Source: Aristolochia californica
Lineage: Eukaryota; Streptophyta; Magnoliopsida; Piperales; Aristolochiaceae
Direction: 5' to 3'
Assembly (NCBI GenBank): GCA_029961685.1
Contig: JARWKL010000003.1
Span: 12,447,282-12,511,281, forward strand
Length of the DNA stretch: 64,000 bases
Positions 10,924-22,690 of the stretch are shown in pieces. Under the pieces are notes generated by a model. That model worked only from the letters and a program-made list of their open reading frames with translations. It ran no database searches and was not told the origin of the DNA. Position numbers and translations under genes: made by a program. Numbering within the stretch: position 1 is the first letter of the stretch; the number at the start of each line of letters is the position of its first letter.

Positions 10924-11799
10924 TGTTGTGGGCTCAATAGCACACCGAGTCACTCAAAGCAGCAAACAATAACTCACCGAGTTCATTAGTTTTATATTTA
11001 TATTGCTTTAAGTATACTTTTCATTAATTATGTAAGGAGTATGGTCATAGGGGAAAAATTATCATTTTTAGCCCTAAAACACTTATGACGTCAAACCTTA
11101 TTTAAAGGGTAAGGAAATAGAAACAAGGAAAGCATTGATTTTTAGGTTATACAGGCTTGGAGCTCTCCTTGACGAGTTCTAGGGTTTGGAGGTCTCCCTT
11201 GATGATCTCTACGTCTAGAGTTCCTTAAAATATACATATCCTACTCTCATTCATGATTTATTTTCCATTGATCCATACCGAGCAAGGGAAGGCAAATTTT
11301 TTGTCCCTTTTCTGAGTTCAAATAGAGGCTTAGGCCTCCCTTCCATAACGAGCAGCCAGAGGAGGAGTCACTCTCTCTTCCAAGCACGAATTGGGGTCTT
11401 CCTGCCCCTACCACGAGCAACCAGAAAGCAAGGTTCTTCCCAGCCTTGAGATCAACCAGAAGTTAGGTAAGAAATTCCTCAACGTAGGCCCAAGGGCTGT
11501 CCACGTTAGGGGTTTCAATCCTAACACGAGCAGCAGCAAGAGGAGGGGTCAAACCCTCTTTTCTATGGTCAAGAAAAGGGAATCCTTTCCCTTCACAATT
11601 CAAGTTCATCAACTTAGGGTCCCTTGGCCCTACCGAGCACCATACTAGCCTCATCAAAGGGGCTGTTTTCCTCTTGACCAAGATCAGTGCAAGAAAGGGT
11701 CTTCCTTTCCTGACCTTACCGAGTCCAGCAACTCACTTACAGTGCTGGAGTCTTAAGTCCCACGCCGTGTTACTCGATCCATGATTTGGGATCGTAACA
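10924..11799 (+). repeat. 3' LTR of G0
   Basis: A polypurine tract (CCAAGGGGAGGC near 10909-10920) precedes TGTTGTGGGCTC. The LTR ends GGGATCGTAACA at 11799 (876 bp). It contains five or six degenerate copies of a CGAGCA-centred motif between 11277 and 11720, spaced 65-112 bp. Open frames inside it (11391-11681, both strands) are side effects of this GC-richer patch. No second copy is in the window to confirm the ends. Confidence 0.75.
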
Positions 11800-11916
11800 C
11801 AACCACAATAGAAGAGTGAAATCTCCAAACTATCCTTAATGAAACAACAGTTAATATATAGGTCGATCCACTTACTGACCCAACGTAAGGCATTGATTAG
11901 GCTCCACAACTTAGCA
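11800..11916 (-). repeat. Fragment of an E LTR
   Basis: The text CAACCACAATAGAAGAG through GGCTCCACAACTTAGCA matches the 5' quarter of the E LTR on the minus strand (compare 39495-39629). It is cut by the G0 LTR, which suggests G0 inserted into it. Confidence 0.75.
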
Positions 11917-12437
11917 TGATATACATCAATGAATTCTAAACTCTAGTCTTCAAATTTTCTTCTTCTCCAAGGGTGCTTCTTCAAGAGTTGCCTTTTAATG
12001 ATGATTGAGGTCTTGTGTGGGCTTGATTTTTTTGAAGCTTTACACCCTTGAGATGCATGTCTCTTGAAGGTAAAGTATCCAAAATGTTTAGTTTGCAATT
12101 TGTCATCTCTATTAAGTTTTTTTATACTCAAAAGCAATAAGGGAGTCAACCTATGGTCAACAATCTCGCCCTTTTTTATGATGACAACACCTAATTTAAA
12201 ATCATACATGGTCCCTAAGTTCAGAGCTATGTTAATTATTCAATTTCAACATATGCTTCCCCTTAATCTCTGCACACTTTTTTTTAGTATTTTAATCTTC
12301 AATCTTCCAATTTCTAGAGTGCCTAAGGATTTTAAGTCCAATTTCCCATCTTTTTCTCCCTCTTTTTGTCACACTCAATAACATATTCAAATAATGCACA
12401 AGAGTATGCAAAAGTTTGGCTCAAGGCCATTTCATAT
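11917..12437. other. AT-rich spacer, no gene recognised
   Basis: There is no coding motif. On the minus strand, TGTTGTCATCATAAAAAAGG followed by GCGAGATTGTTGAC (near 12160-12195) resembles the polypurine tract and LTR start found at the 3' end of some plant copia elements. It may be a terminal scrap of another element, but I cannot prove this. Confidence 0.35.
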
Positions 12438-12865
12438 TATTGGAAGACATCTCAAAGAGCACTAAGGTAAATACCTTCTCCAAATCAAAGAGATGGCAAA
12501 GGGGGTGAATTAGTGTCTTTCTCATAAGGATGGCACAAGGGTGTAAATAGAGAAGATGATGTATGCCCACTTATGTCTTTTCCTTTTGAGAGCTTGTAGC
12601 CCAAAGAGCAATGTAATAATTGTAACCTTCCTTTTATAAACTATAACAAGAGACTCAAGGCAAGAGGTAGATCATTAAATCTTCACTCTTCTCTCTCAAA
12701 ATTCGTCCTTACATTTTTCTCTCATTCCCTCTTTCTCTCTCTCCATTCCTTAGCCATCCATCGCTTCTCTTCCTCTTCCTCTTCTTTTTCTTATTCTCTT
12801 CTTATTCTTTCTCTCTTCTCTCACCCTCTTGACCAAGTACCTATCATGGGATCCTAAATCTGACA
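12438..12865 (+). repeat. 5' LTR of H
   Basis: It begins TATTGGAAGACATCTCAA (TG decayed to TA) and ends CTAAATCTGACA. It matches the 3' LTR over its full length, with many point changes and small indels. The right third is CT-rich. Confidence 0.88.
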
Positions 12866-12877
12866 TTGTATCAGAGC
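12866..12877 (+). other. Primer-binding site of H
   Basis: TTGTATCAGAGC directly follows the LTR and matches the initiator tRNA-Met complement at 11 of 12 bases. Confidence 0.85.
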
Positions 12878-14124
12878 ATTAGGTTTGGGATCCCGAAATT
12901 ATGATGTTGTTTAATCCAGTTTTTTATCAACTCTCTCAGTGGAACTTGAGGTGTTGATCATGGTCTAGGTTTGCACCTCTTTTGGCTCACAGAGATAAGT
13001 TTTTTCTTCTACTATTTTCCTTGAGATGAATGCTGTTGTATATCTTGGAATGATGAAGCTTTATTAAGCATGTTTTGATAAGAAAAGATTGAATATTGAA
13101 GGTTGATATCATACTTCAATTAATTATTTTTTGAACTCGTGAAGGTGCATTCGTGCAAGGATTTCTTTTTTTTTTTTTTTGAAAAAATACATGTTGTTCC
13201 CTCGTGTTGGAAAGGATTATTTCACTAATATTTTCTCTTTGTCCTCTTTCCTAAAATTTTAAAAAGAAAAAGTGAAAGAAAAGGGTGGAATTACATGATT
13301 ACTTAGTACATGACTTATAGAAGGAGAGTACCTTCTTTAGACGATCTACAAGATTGATTGAGATCTCTTGTATTTTGGTATAATTTTACATACCTTGATC
13401 TTCTCATTGGATTGTATCCCAAGTGAGACAAGATTAGAAAGCCTTACCAAAAATATTTTTAAGAAAAAAGGCAACGAAGGATGGATTTTTTTGTTAGTGG
13501 TTGGCACCAAACAACTAGAAGAAAAAGTTTCTTCTTTAAAGGATCTCCAAGATATTCGAGATTTTTTCTTGGTTTGATTACTGATTACCTCCCTTAATTA
13601 TCCCCTTGCCTAAAATAATTAAGGCAAGTCAAGGATTGAGATTGATTTTCTGAAGTGGCACCTAAGACACTAAAGGAGGGTTCCCTATCTATTTTTGGAA
13701 AGTGGTTGATTGTAGAAATATCTTCTTTGATTTGATTTCTTGGTGAATATTTTTTCCTAAGTAAAAAAGCATCATGGGCCCTATATATTTTTTTTATCTC
13801 AGCCAGCATGCATTTTCCTTATTTAATGCATGATAAGTTGTTGAAAAGATTTCCTTCATTTTTTGGGATAGATCTTCCTCCTTTCCCCAATTGGTCCTAA
13901 CCCAAGCTGGTTAGCACTTTCTTTCCAAGTTGGTTCCAACCCAAGTTGGCCTTGGACTCCCTCCTCTTGGGTTGGTTCATATTCCTTGTGGTTGCCTTAT
14001 TGGCTGGATTCAAGTGCTTTCATTAATCATATCAGACTTATAAGTTCTTTTTACAAGTCTTCTTTGGTAGTTCATTCTCAGGTTACAACTCTCCTCTAAG
14101 TAAAGTTTTTTTGGTTCATCTCTA
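12878..14124 (+). other. Leader of H, no coding domain seen
   Basis: This 1.25-kb AT-rich leader lies between the primer-binding site and gag. Frames of about 70 codons on both strands (13368-13577, 13594-13809) show no motif. The segment 13860-13990 has repeated AAGTTGG and GGTTGGT words. Confidence 0.5.
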
Positions 14125-15000
14125 ATGACTGAAGATCACATGGGGAGTAAGAGTGACCTTCTCAAGATCCCCACTATACCCTTGAAAAGGTTATCTAATT
14201 ACTTGAGCTGGTCACAGTTAGTTAAAAGGTTTCTCAGCACACGGGACCTCTGAGGACATCTCACCAAACCAACTCCACCTATTGATAAGGAGAACAACTC
14301 CTGTATTAAGTGGTTAAAGAATGATACATTGGTAATCAACTAGTTGATAAATAGTATGTGGCTAATAATGTGGTCCACCTTGAGACAACCAAATAGACAT
14401 GAGATACTTATGTGGAGTTGAACGTCTATAAATCGTATGATGTTATTCATAACATGTTTAATAAAAAAAAAGGGACAACCTACATGAGTTCTTGGCACGA
14501 TTTTGGGGGCTGATTCAGGAGTGGAAAATTGTTGAGCCCTACTCCACTGATATATCAGTGCAATAAAAGTAGTGGGAAGCCTTAGTAGTTGCTATCCGTT
14601 TAGAAAATATCAAACCATACCTTGAGGTTGCCAAGACTCAACTTCTCAGCTCCTTGGCACCACCTTACTTTTGATATCCAACCATTCTTCCACTCCTCAT
14701 ACTAGGGTATCCTCCATTAAGTACTCAGGTAACAGGGGCACACCCTCTACTACTAGAGGGCATGGTAGAAAATACAGAGGAGGTCGAGCAAGAGGTGGTA
14801 GGACTAGCTCTGGTCCTTCGAGGTCTGATAATCGGGTCTGCATTCATTTTGGAGAACAAGGACAAAATCATTTAGTGGAAACTTGTTGGAAGCTGCGAGG
14901 AAAACCAGATTGGACCACTGCCAAGCAGGTCTTGGTTCATACTGATAAAAATGAAGACAAACCTAAGTCACATAAAAGAAAGACAACTATAATCGATGAA
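14125..15000 (+). pseudogene. H gag
   Basis: The ATG at 14125 opens MTEDHMGSKSDLLKIPTIPL, followed by LSNYLSWSQLVKRFLSTRDL and a stop near 14250. Homologous starts occur in A1 (41657), A2 (49143) and I. The remaining capsid-like part is broken by stops and an A-run frameshift near 14465. An open stretch from 14671 carries a Gly/Arg-rich patch (14740-14810) and a zinc-knuckle-like block at 14839, CIHFGEQGQNHLVETC, where the second Cys of the CCHC motif is Phe and the His position is shifted in sense. Gag would bind RNA and build the particle. Confidence 0.85.
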
Positions 15001-16330
15001 GATTATGAATTCCTGCAAAAACTAAAGACTATGATGGTATCGGCTCCTGCATCTTCTTCTACTACTGCTGCCACTACTGATTCAGGTATGCTCTCGACTA
15101 CTTCCTCTTCTTCATCTTGGATCATTTACTCAGGAGCCTTCGAGCTTCTGACAGGTAACAAAAGTCTATTAAATTCCATGTCTCTCTATTTATCAAACAA
15201 ATTTGTTACCATAGCCATCAGATCCCAAACCAAAGTTCTTGGGAAAGGATCCTTTGTTACGCCTTCGCTTTCACTTACTGATATCTTATTTGTTCCCTAA
15301 TTTCCCTTAAACTCATTTTCTGTTAGCCGGCTCACCAAGCATTTCAATTCCTCCATCACCTTCTCACCTTTTTCTTCTATTTTTTAGGATCTATCAACGA
15401 AGTAGGTGATTGCTGGAGGCCATGAACAGGGGGCCCTTTATTACTTGGACTTGTCTTCGATGATTACAGTTTCCACTTCTCAGATAGAGGCAAGATTATA
15501 GCACAACCGATTGGACATCCCTTAGCAACATCCCTTCCACAATTATATCCTTTTTTAAAAAAACATTGTCTGGTTAAACTGTGAAGTATGTCAGTTGAAC
15601 AAAAAACAAAGGACCACATAATCTCCTCAAACTAAAAATAAAGGAGTTGCTCCCTTTTCCTTAATTCACTTTGATGTATGGAGACCGTTGGGTGTGTCAA
15701 ATATTTCACAAGTTAAAAAATTTTGTTACATTTTTGGATGATTTTAATCGAGTCACATGATTTTTTTTTTGTTTAGAGAAAGGTTAAGTCCTTCATGCCA
15801 TGGTCAAAACTCAGTTTGTTAAAAATATACAAGTTTTTCATTTCGATAATGCCAAAGAATGTCTTTCAGCTGAATTTCAATCTTTTGATAGGATCAAGGC
15901 ATTATTCATCAGACATCTTGTGCTACACCTTTCAATAAAATGGTGCAGCCGAAAGAAAAAATAGACATCTCCTAGAGGTAGCATGTGGCCTGCTCTATTC
16001 TATGAATGTGCCTGATTTTTACTGGCCACATGCCATACTTACTTGCAGGCTTCCTTATGAATCAATTGCCTTCCTCAGTGCTTAAACATGAATCCCCTTA
16101 TTCATTGTTATTTCTTCATGAAGACCCCATTTCTCTTCCCTTAAAAGTTTTTGGATTCACAAGTTTTGTTCATGTCACATCTCCCAAGAAAAGTAAGCTT
16201 GATCATAAGTCTCTTAAGTTTATTTTCTTGGGTTACTCTCGTACCCAAAAAGGTTATATCTGCTATAATCTTTCTCTTTGAAAGGTACTTATCTCTAGGG
16301 ATTTTACTTGTTTTAGAATACATCTTTTTA
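15001..16330 (+). pseudogene. H protease and integrase
   Basis: The protease block SSWIIYSGAFELLTGNK (near 15115) has Tyr where the catalytic Asp of D-S/T-G should be. The GAG-pre-integrase and zinc-finger part (CEVCQLNKKQRTT near 15580) follows after several stops. The integrase core keeps IHFDVWRPL (first Asp, near 15665) and FDNAKECLSAEF (second Asp, near 15840). Its end is open at 16006-16281, with LPLKVFGFTSFVHV and FIFLGYSRTQKGYICY. At least eight stops or shifts are visible. Confidence 0.85.
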
Positions 16331-16339
16331 TTCTTCCAA

Positions 16340-18650
16340 AGATGCTCCTTTGGGATTCTCATCGATTCAAACAACTCTGAGACCTGTTGTGCCACTTGAT
16401 TCAAATTTCTTTCAACCCCCTGATACAACGGCTGATACCATACCTGTGGAGTTTACGAATCCCTCCGAGGTTAGTCCATTTTCACTTATCTTCTTTGGCC
16501 CAAAATTTTATACTTGGCCCATAGCTCTACAACAGGAGCCTAGGACTTGCACTAGGCCTCCACTTCTCATCCTATTTCAAATTTTATTTCTCACCATCGA
16601 TTGTCTTCTCCTTGTTGTCAATTTCTTGCATCCATCTCCTTTTTATCTACACCATGATCATATATGGAGGCTTTGAGAATCCAGTATGGAAGGCAACAAT
16701 GGAAGAATAAATGAATACTTTATATAAAAATCAGACATGGACCTTGGTTTTGCTACTTTCCATGAAGAAACCATGTGTTCTAAATGGGCTTTTACCATCA
16801 AGCACAATCTTGATGGTTTTGTGGCTCAACTTAAAGTCCATGTCATTGCCAAAGGCTACACTCAGTGTTATGGAGTTGATTATGAGGAAACCTTCTCCTC
16901 GGTGCCTAAGTTATATTTCACTATAAATCCTTTTATCACTTATTGCAAATTCTTCTTGGTCGGTATACCAACTATTACAAATTAGATGCCCTAATTCCAA
17001 ACTATTGAGAGAAATAATAATAATCATGAAAGAAAGGAAAAACAAACATGAAAAACAATAAGATTTATACAGGTTCGCCTCAAGGTGAGACTACGTCTTG
17101 TCTTTCGTCGTTGCAGTAATCCACTAGAAAGAAGAAATAGTTTACAAGAGAAATCGCATACACTTACAAGTGTTTTCTCTAACCTCTTTGGGGCTACAAC
17201 TCCAGGTCCTTCTCAGTGATGATAAAACCCTAATACCGCTGCCCTCATTTGTAAAGAGAAAATTATGGCAACCACGATACAAAAGTAAAATTCCCAAACT
17301 TGCCCTTAATGAAACAACAGTTAATATATCGTGGACCGGGCAAGGGCTCCACCCCCACACCCCTGGAGGGGGGACTTCCAACCGCTATGACAACCTTACC
17401 GCGAAGGTCAATCCGCGTACCAATTCATCCTAGGGTATTGATTAAGCTCCACAACTTATCATCAACTTGATGTGAAAAATGCCTTTTTTAAATGGTGATA
17501 TTAAGGAGGAGATCTATATGCATCAACCACCTGGTTTTGTGGTTGAGGGGGAGTTGGTATTCAAATTGAAAAAATCATTATAAGGCTTACAACTGTCTCA
17601 TTGGGCTTGGTTCAACAAATTTAGTTAAGCTATGTTGTAGTTTGGATTCTATATAAGCTTTGTTGATCATTCTGTATTTGTGAAGAACACCTAGAAGGGA
17701 AGTGTATTACTGGTACGTTATGTAGATGATATTGTCTTAACTAGCAACAATGGGAAGGGAATACAAGAAGTCAAAGTGAATATATACAAGGAATTCAAAA
17801 AAAAAGACCATGGACTTCTGAATTTTTTTTTGGGTATTGAGGTTTCTAGTCAAAATATGGGATTATCTTATCTCAGATGAAGTATGTTCTTGATCTGCTA
17901 AAAGACACATGGATGATGGGATGTTGACCGATAGACACTCCTATTGATGCTAACATCAAATTGTGTGCAAGCTCCAATGAAGATGTGGATGTAGGAATAT
18001 ATCAGAGACTTGTTGGAAAACTCATCTATCTTATAATAACCAGACTAGATTTAGCATATACCATAAGTGTGGTTAGTTAGTGCATGCATAAACCACAAAC
18101 TATTCACTGGCAAGCTCTAGAGAGAATCCTCCTATACTTAAAAGGAGTCCCGCTAAGGGACTTCTATATAAATATCATGGTCACCTCAACATTGAAGGAT
18201 TTGAAGATGCTGATTGGGTTGGATCACCTAATGACAGGAAGTCCACCTCAGGGTATTACACTTTAGTTGGAGGGAACTTGGTTACATGGTTGAGTAAAAA
18301 AAAAAATGGTTGCCATATCTAGTGCTGAAGTAGAATACAGAGCTATGGCCCATGCAGTTAGTGAGCTCTTGTGGATTAAATCTCTTCTCACTTCAACAAA
18401 AAGACCCCAATGGAACTCTATTGTAACAACTAGGCAGCCATTCACATTACTTCAAATCTAGTCTTTAATGAGAGAATAAAACATATTAAGGTAGATTGTT
18501 ACTTCAGACGAGAAAAAAATTAGGCTAACATTATTTCGCTCAGACATGTTTCATATCAAGGACAAGCAACAAATATAGTCACGAGCAGGTTGTATCCAAG
18601 ATAGATACCACTATATGCAACAAGTTAGGTATCTATGACATTTTCTCTGT
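16340..18650 (+). pseudogene. H reverse transcriptase and RNase H
   Basis: RT starts near 16690 (EEMNTLYKNQTWTLV) and reads in shifting frames through AKGYTQCYGVDYEETFSSV (16845-16905). It is split by a solo E LTR at 16973-17461 and resumes with QLDVKNAFF. The catalytic YVDD box is kept at 17719-17730. RNase H fragments follow: HKPQTIHWQALERILLYLKG (18087), SAEVEYRAMAH-like (near 18325) and a tail ending at SLS plus IEGE next to the polypurine tract (GATTGAGGGGGAG at 18655-18667). Numerous stops make it inactive. Confidence 0.85.
16973..17461 (-). repeat. Solo E LTR inside the RT of H
   Basis: It starts TATTACAAATTAGATGCCC and ends CTCCACAACTTATCA, matching other E LTRs on the minus strand. 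Flanks ccaac (16968-16972) and tcaac (17462-17466) fit a 5-bp target duplication with one change. Removing it and one duplicate restores the RT text around QLDVKN. It is younger than H. Confidence 0.9.
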
Positions 18651-18667
18651 CCTAGATTGAGGGGGAG

Positions 18668-18958
18668 TGTTGGAAGACATCTCAATGGGGGATTAAGGTA
18701 AATACCTTCCCCACTTCAAAATATGGCAAATGATGTAAATTAGTGTCCTTCTCATAAGGATGGCACAAGGGTGTAAATAGAGATGATGATGTGTGTGTAC
18801 TTGTGTCTTTTTTTTTGAGAGCTTGTAGCCCTAAGGGCAATGTAGTCATTGTAACCTTCCCTCATAAACTTTAAATAGAGACTCAAGGTATGTTGTAGAT
18901 CATTAAGTCTCTCCACTTCTCTCTCAAAAATTGTCCTTACATTTTTCTCTCAAACCTG

Positions 18959-18991
<33 letters not shown>

Positions 18992-19110
18992 TCCTTAGCA
19001 GTCCCTATCTTCTCTTCCTTCTTCCTCTCATTTTGTTCTTCTCTTCTTTTTTTTTCACTCCTCACTCACCTTCTTGACTAAGTACCTATCATGAGACCCT
19101 AAATCTGACA
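18668..19110 (+). repeat. 3' LTR of H
   Basis: It runs from TGTTGGAAGACATCTC to CTAAATCTGACA (443 bp). It carries an expanded CT tract at 18959-18987 that the 5' LTR lacks, which accounts for much of the length difference. Confidence 0.9.
18959..18987. repeat. (CT)n microsatellite in the H 3' LTR
   Basis: An almost pure CT dinucleotide run of about 14 units. The matching part of the 5' LTR is CT-rich but not a pure run, so the expansion came after insertion. Confidence 0.9.
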
Positions 19111-19376
19111 CATATATAGGTAATGCTTTACAAAATGTGTACTTAATTACAATGCTTCGAGCAAAAGGAATACAAATGTATAAGCAGGCATAAGTACAAG
19201 GGAGTCAAAACATAGGGTGGTCATGAGGACTAGAGAGAGGCAAATAGGCAGGAGGTGATCAACGGCTAAGGATAGTGTCAAGTAGACTCTCAATCCTCTG
19301 TTGGATCTATTGTAGCTCAAGCTGCCTTAGCCTTCAACTGTTCTTGCATAGCAAGAATCGCGACCTGAGTAGCCCT
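19111..19376 (-). pseudogene. Possible C-terminal part of a plant-transposon-like ORF
   Basis: On the minus strand the segment 19376 to about 19320 reads RATQVAILAMQEQLKAKAA, a short coiled-coil-like end, then stops. It is the other side of an E LTR insertion whose far flank (29015 onwards) holds more of a minus-strand reading frame. I join the two only as neighbours and give no function. It may equally be gag of an unrecognised element. Confidence 0.3.
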
Positions 19377-19393
19377 TGTTAATTTGTGGAGCC
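19377..19393 (+). repeat. First 17 bp of an E LTR split by element I
   Basis: TGTTAATTTGTGGAGCC matches the E LTR start (TGTTAAGTTGTGGAGCC). The rest continues at 28573. Flanks gccct (19372-19376) and gacct (29015-29019) fit a target duplication of the E LTR with one change. Confidence 0.85.
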
Positions 19394-19862
19394 TGTTGAA
19401 TTTAGGACCCCATGCTTGAAACCTCGAACAAGATGAGAGAAGGAGGAGAGAAGGAGGAGAGAAGGTAGAGAGAAGTGAAAAAGAGAAACTAGATAGAGAG
19501 AAAAGAGAAAAGAGAGAAAAGAGACTTTAGGCTCGAGAGAGATTCTTCCACGAGTTGAGAAGATGAGAGTTTAATTGAACCCTTCAACCAAGACCCCTAT
19601 TTATACTATTTCTATTACATATTTAGGGAAACTCCTCAATCAATTAGGATCCCTGATATCCCTAATTTCATCAATCATGATTAACTAAATTACATCAATC
19701 AAAAGAAGATAAATTAATTACATTAATCAAGGAAGTTTTCCAAATCTTCCAACTCATGTGACGAGGATTCCAGCTCGTGTGATGACTCATCATGCCACCT
19801 CACATGGTGACTCATCATGCTAGCTCATGTGGTCATGGTGGGTTTGGTCCTACCTTGTAACA
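19394..19862 (-). repeat. 3' LTR of I
   Basis: Read on the minus strand it begins TGTTACAAGGTAGGACC, preceded by the polypurine tract CCCAGCTTGAGAGAG. It contains a tandem AGAGAAGGAGG-type purine tract (plus-strand 19430-19510). It pairs with 28105-28567. Confidence 0.9.
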
Positions 19863-20640
19863 CTCTCTCAAGCTGGGGTGAGAAAACATTATAAATGCCA
19901 AGCTTGCTGCAGATGGTGGATAAGATCTTATGAGTGACTGGTTTGGTGAGAATGTCTGCAACTTGTCCTTGTGAGAAGATATGTTTGAGAGATAATATGC
20001 CTAATTGAAATTTCTCTCGTATAAAATGGTAGTCTACCTCAATGTGCTTTGTTCTCTCATGGAAGACCGGATTTGAGATGATATGTATTGTTGCCTGATT
20101 ATCGCAATGTAGATCCATATGAGCTTCTTTATAGCATCCTCGTTAAGTGAGAAGGAATTTGATCCATAGAAGCTCACAAACTGTGTGCCATGGTCCTATA
20201 TTCTACTTTTGCAGTGGACCTTGCAACTATATTTCGCTTCTTGCTTCTCCATGTAACCAAGTTTCCTTCAACCATTGTACAATATCCCAAAGTAGATTTT
20301 TTGTCATTCGGGGATCCAACCCTGTTTGCATTTGAGAACCCTTCTATGTTGAAGTGACCATGGTTCTTATAGATAAACCCACTTGCTAGAGGTCCTTTAA
20401 AATATCGCAATATTATTTGTAGTGTTTGCCAATGTGTACGTTGTGGTTTGTGCATGTATTGACTCACCACACTTACTGCATATGATATATCCAGCCTTGT
20501 TACAAAGAGATAAATAAGTTTTCCCACAAGTCTTTTGATATTTTTTGATATCCACATCTTCTCCAGTGCCTGTAGATAATTTTGTATTTGAATCCATAGG
20601 GGTTTCTACAGGTCCACACCCGATCATTCATGTTTCCTCC
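19863..20640 (-). pseudogene. I RNase H region
   Basis: Blocks in minus-strand order: PVETPMDSNTKL (near 20600), GKLIYLFVTRLDISYAVSVV (20515), HKPQRTHWQTLQIILRYFKG (20450), GSPNDKKSTLGYCTMVEGNL (20300) and ARSTAKVEYRTMAHS (20200). The tail is DLHCDNQATIHIISNPVF then HIEVDYHFIREKF (20110-20000) and QGQVADILTKPVTHKILSTI. Only a frameshift or two separate the blocks, so this is one of the better-kept copia RNase H regions here. Confidence 0.88.
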
Positions 20641-21360
20641 AGTAGATCAAGGACATACTTCCTTTGAGATAGTATAATCCCATGTTTGGACTGTAGTACT
20701 TCAATACCCAGAAAGTATTTAAGTAGTCCAAGATCTTTTGTCTTGAATTCTTCTCATATCTTTTCCTTGGTTTCCTGAATGCCCTTGAGATCACTGCTGG
20801 TTAAGACAATATCATCAACATATACGAAAAAAATCACTATCCCTTTAGGTGTGTCTTTAAGAAACATAGAGTGATCTATGGAACATTTGTGAAATCCTGC
20901 CCGTATCATTGCTAGGCTAAATTTATCAAACCATGCACGAGGAGACTGATTTAGACCATAAAGGGATTTCTTCAATCGACATACCAACTCCCCCTCAACC
21001 ACAAATCCAGGTGGTTGTTGCAAATAAATTTCTTCATTTATATCCCTATTGAGGAAAACATTTTTCACATCAAGATGATAGACTGGCCATGAAGAATTAG
21101 CAGCAAGAGATAATAAAATACGCATTGAGTTCATTTTGGCCACTAGAGAGAATGTTTCCTCATTATCGATTCCATAAAACTGTGTATAGCCTTTGGTAAT
21201 GAGGCAGGCCATAAGGTGAGCAACCGTCCCATTCGAATTGTGTTTAACTGCATAGACCCACTTACAAGTGACATATTTTTTCTTGATGGAAGAGGAACTA
21301 GAGCACATGTTTGATTTTCATAGATTGCCAGCATTTCTTCGTCTGTTCCCGTCTACCACC
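20641..21360 (-). pseudogene. I reverse transcriptase
   Basis: An open stretch (21308-20754) carries CKWVYAVKHNSNGTVAHL, KGYTQFYGIDNEETFSLV, VYHLDVKNVFLNRDINEEIY, QPPGFVVEGELVCRLKKSLY, QSPRAWFDKF and the catalytic YVDD at 20811-20822 (read TATGTTGATGAT on the minus strand). It ends at a stop after KEKI, so the C-terminal part lies in another frame. RT would copy element RNA into DNA in the particle. Several conserved residues are altered (for example NEETFS for YEETFS). Confidence 0.9.
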
Positions 21361-22690
21361 CTGGATGTTTTAGAGCCTCCTGATAGGACCGTGGGACAAA
21401 GATGGAGGAGATAGATCCAAGAAATTGACAACATGAAGAAGATAAATAATGGTGAGACACACAATTGGATATGGGGTGAGAAGTAGAGGGCCCTAGTGCA
21501 AGTTTTGGGTTCTTTTCGTAAGGTGATGGGTCTAGTATCAAATTGTGGTCCAAAAAGAACAAGAAAAGATGGACTTACTACGATGGGATCCGCAAACTTC
21601 ACAGGTGTGGTGTCTGCCAATGCTTCAAGGGGTTGAACAGTTTCTGTAGCACGGGGCACAACCGGTCCAGGAGAGGCTGGTACAGAAGAGAGACCTGGAG
21701 GAGCATTGCCAAAGTAGTATGAAGGGTCTTAAAAAAAAGTTACATCCTTGGACACAAGTAACCTTTGGAGAGTGGGATTGTAGCAAATAAAACTCTTCTG
21801 CGTGCCTGAGTATCCTAAGTAGATACAATTGACATATTTTGGATCAAGTTTACTATGTTGGGGGAGGTAAAATGAACAATGCATGTACAACCGAAGACTT
21901 TCAAGGGAAGCAAAAAAGGATCACCATGTGGAAACAATAAGGAATATGGGGATTTATGACCGAGAATGGAAGAGGGTAGCCTATTTATAAGAAATCATGC
22001 AGTAAGGATGGCATGCAGCCAATAAAGTATGGTAATTTCTTGGTATACAATAAGTTGCGAGCTACCTCAAGAGGGTGACGGTTCTTCCATTTGCTACACC
22101 ATTCCGTTGGGGGTGTAGGCACAAGATGTTTGATGGATAATGTCATTCTCTTGACAAAAATAGTAGAGATATTTGAAAATATATTCTTTGGCATTATCAA
22201 ACTGAAGTACTTTGATTTTTTTACCAAATTGAATGACAACCATAACATGAAAGGATTTAAAAATGGATTGTATTTTAGATCACTCTTTAAAGAGAAATAG
22301 CCATGTGTATGAGTAAAATCATCAATAATGAAGTACTTGACTCGGGAAATGTTTGAGACGCTCAAGGGTCCACATACATCAATGTGAATCAATGAAAAAG
22401 GACATCACATTTAAGTTCTGGACGAGGTGAGTATGTCGTCCTCTGGTGTTTGCTCAGTTGGCACACTTCACAATTTAAACTTGACCTATCTTTAAAGGTA
22501 ATAAAAATAAGATGAAGAGATTGTGTGGATGGATGTCCCAACCGATTGTGCCATAGACTTGTCTTAGTTTCCTTGGTTGAGATAGCATTTATTTGAGGCA
22601 CGTCCAAGTAGTAGAGCCCCCCTTGTTCACGGCCTCCACCAATCACCAACTTCGTTGCAAGGTCCTGAAACACACAGGAAGTGGGTGAGA
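21361..22690 (-). pseudogene. I integrase and GAG-pre-integrase
   Basis: Minus-strand order: GLYYLDVPQINAISTKETKT then LWHNRLGHPSTQSLHLIF and CEVCQLSKHQRTTYSPRP (22640-22410; His and Cys pairs of the zinc finger are present). The core follows with LIHIDVCGPLSVSNIS (first Asp, near 22385) and a decayed SDNAKE region near 22190. Then come TPPTEWCSKW (third site altered), LPLKVFGC-like text near 21900 and a linker rich in Pro and Ser up to 21340. Stops near 22300, 21985 and 21730. Confidence 0.85.

Larger units (their letters stand above)
8090..11799 (+). mobile_element. G0: 5'-truncated Reina-like Ty3/gypsy chromovirus
   Basis: It retains the RT C-terminus, RNase H, integrase and an 876-bp 3' LTR. 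LTR 5', gag, protease and most of RT are missing. The RNase H block with an LAAYE-ELIGL string followed by HWRP points to the Reina lineage, as in G1. It is interrupted at about 8752-9278 by an LTR-like insertion. The 3' LTR abuts the middle of an E LTR (11800-11916), so G0 landed in an E LTR whose other part is lost along with the 5' end of G0. Confidence 0.85.
12438..19110 (+). mobile_element. H: full-length but decayed Ty1/copia element
   Basis: Both LTRs (12438-12865 and 18668-19110), a primer-binding site and a polypurine tract are present. The element is flanked by an exact 5-bp target duplication catat (12433-12437 and 19111-19115). Domains run gag, PR, INT, RT, RNase H, the copia order. 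The gag and RT resemble those of A1, A2 and I, so all four belong to one copia branch although their LTRs differ. The interior holds a solo E LTR (16973-17461), which arrived later. All domains carry stops and shifts. Confidence 0.93.

Noticed and set aside
11391..11681. Overlapping open frames of 85 and 72 codons on both strands
   Set aside because: They lie within the G0 LTR and exist because this patch is GC-richer; no protein motif.
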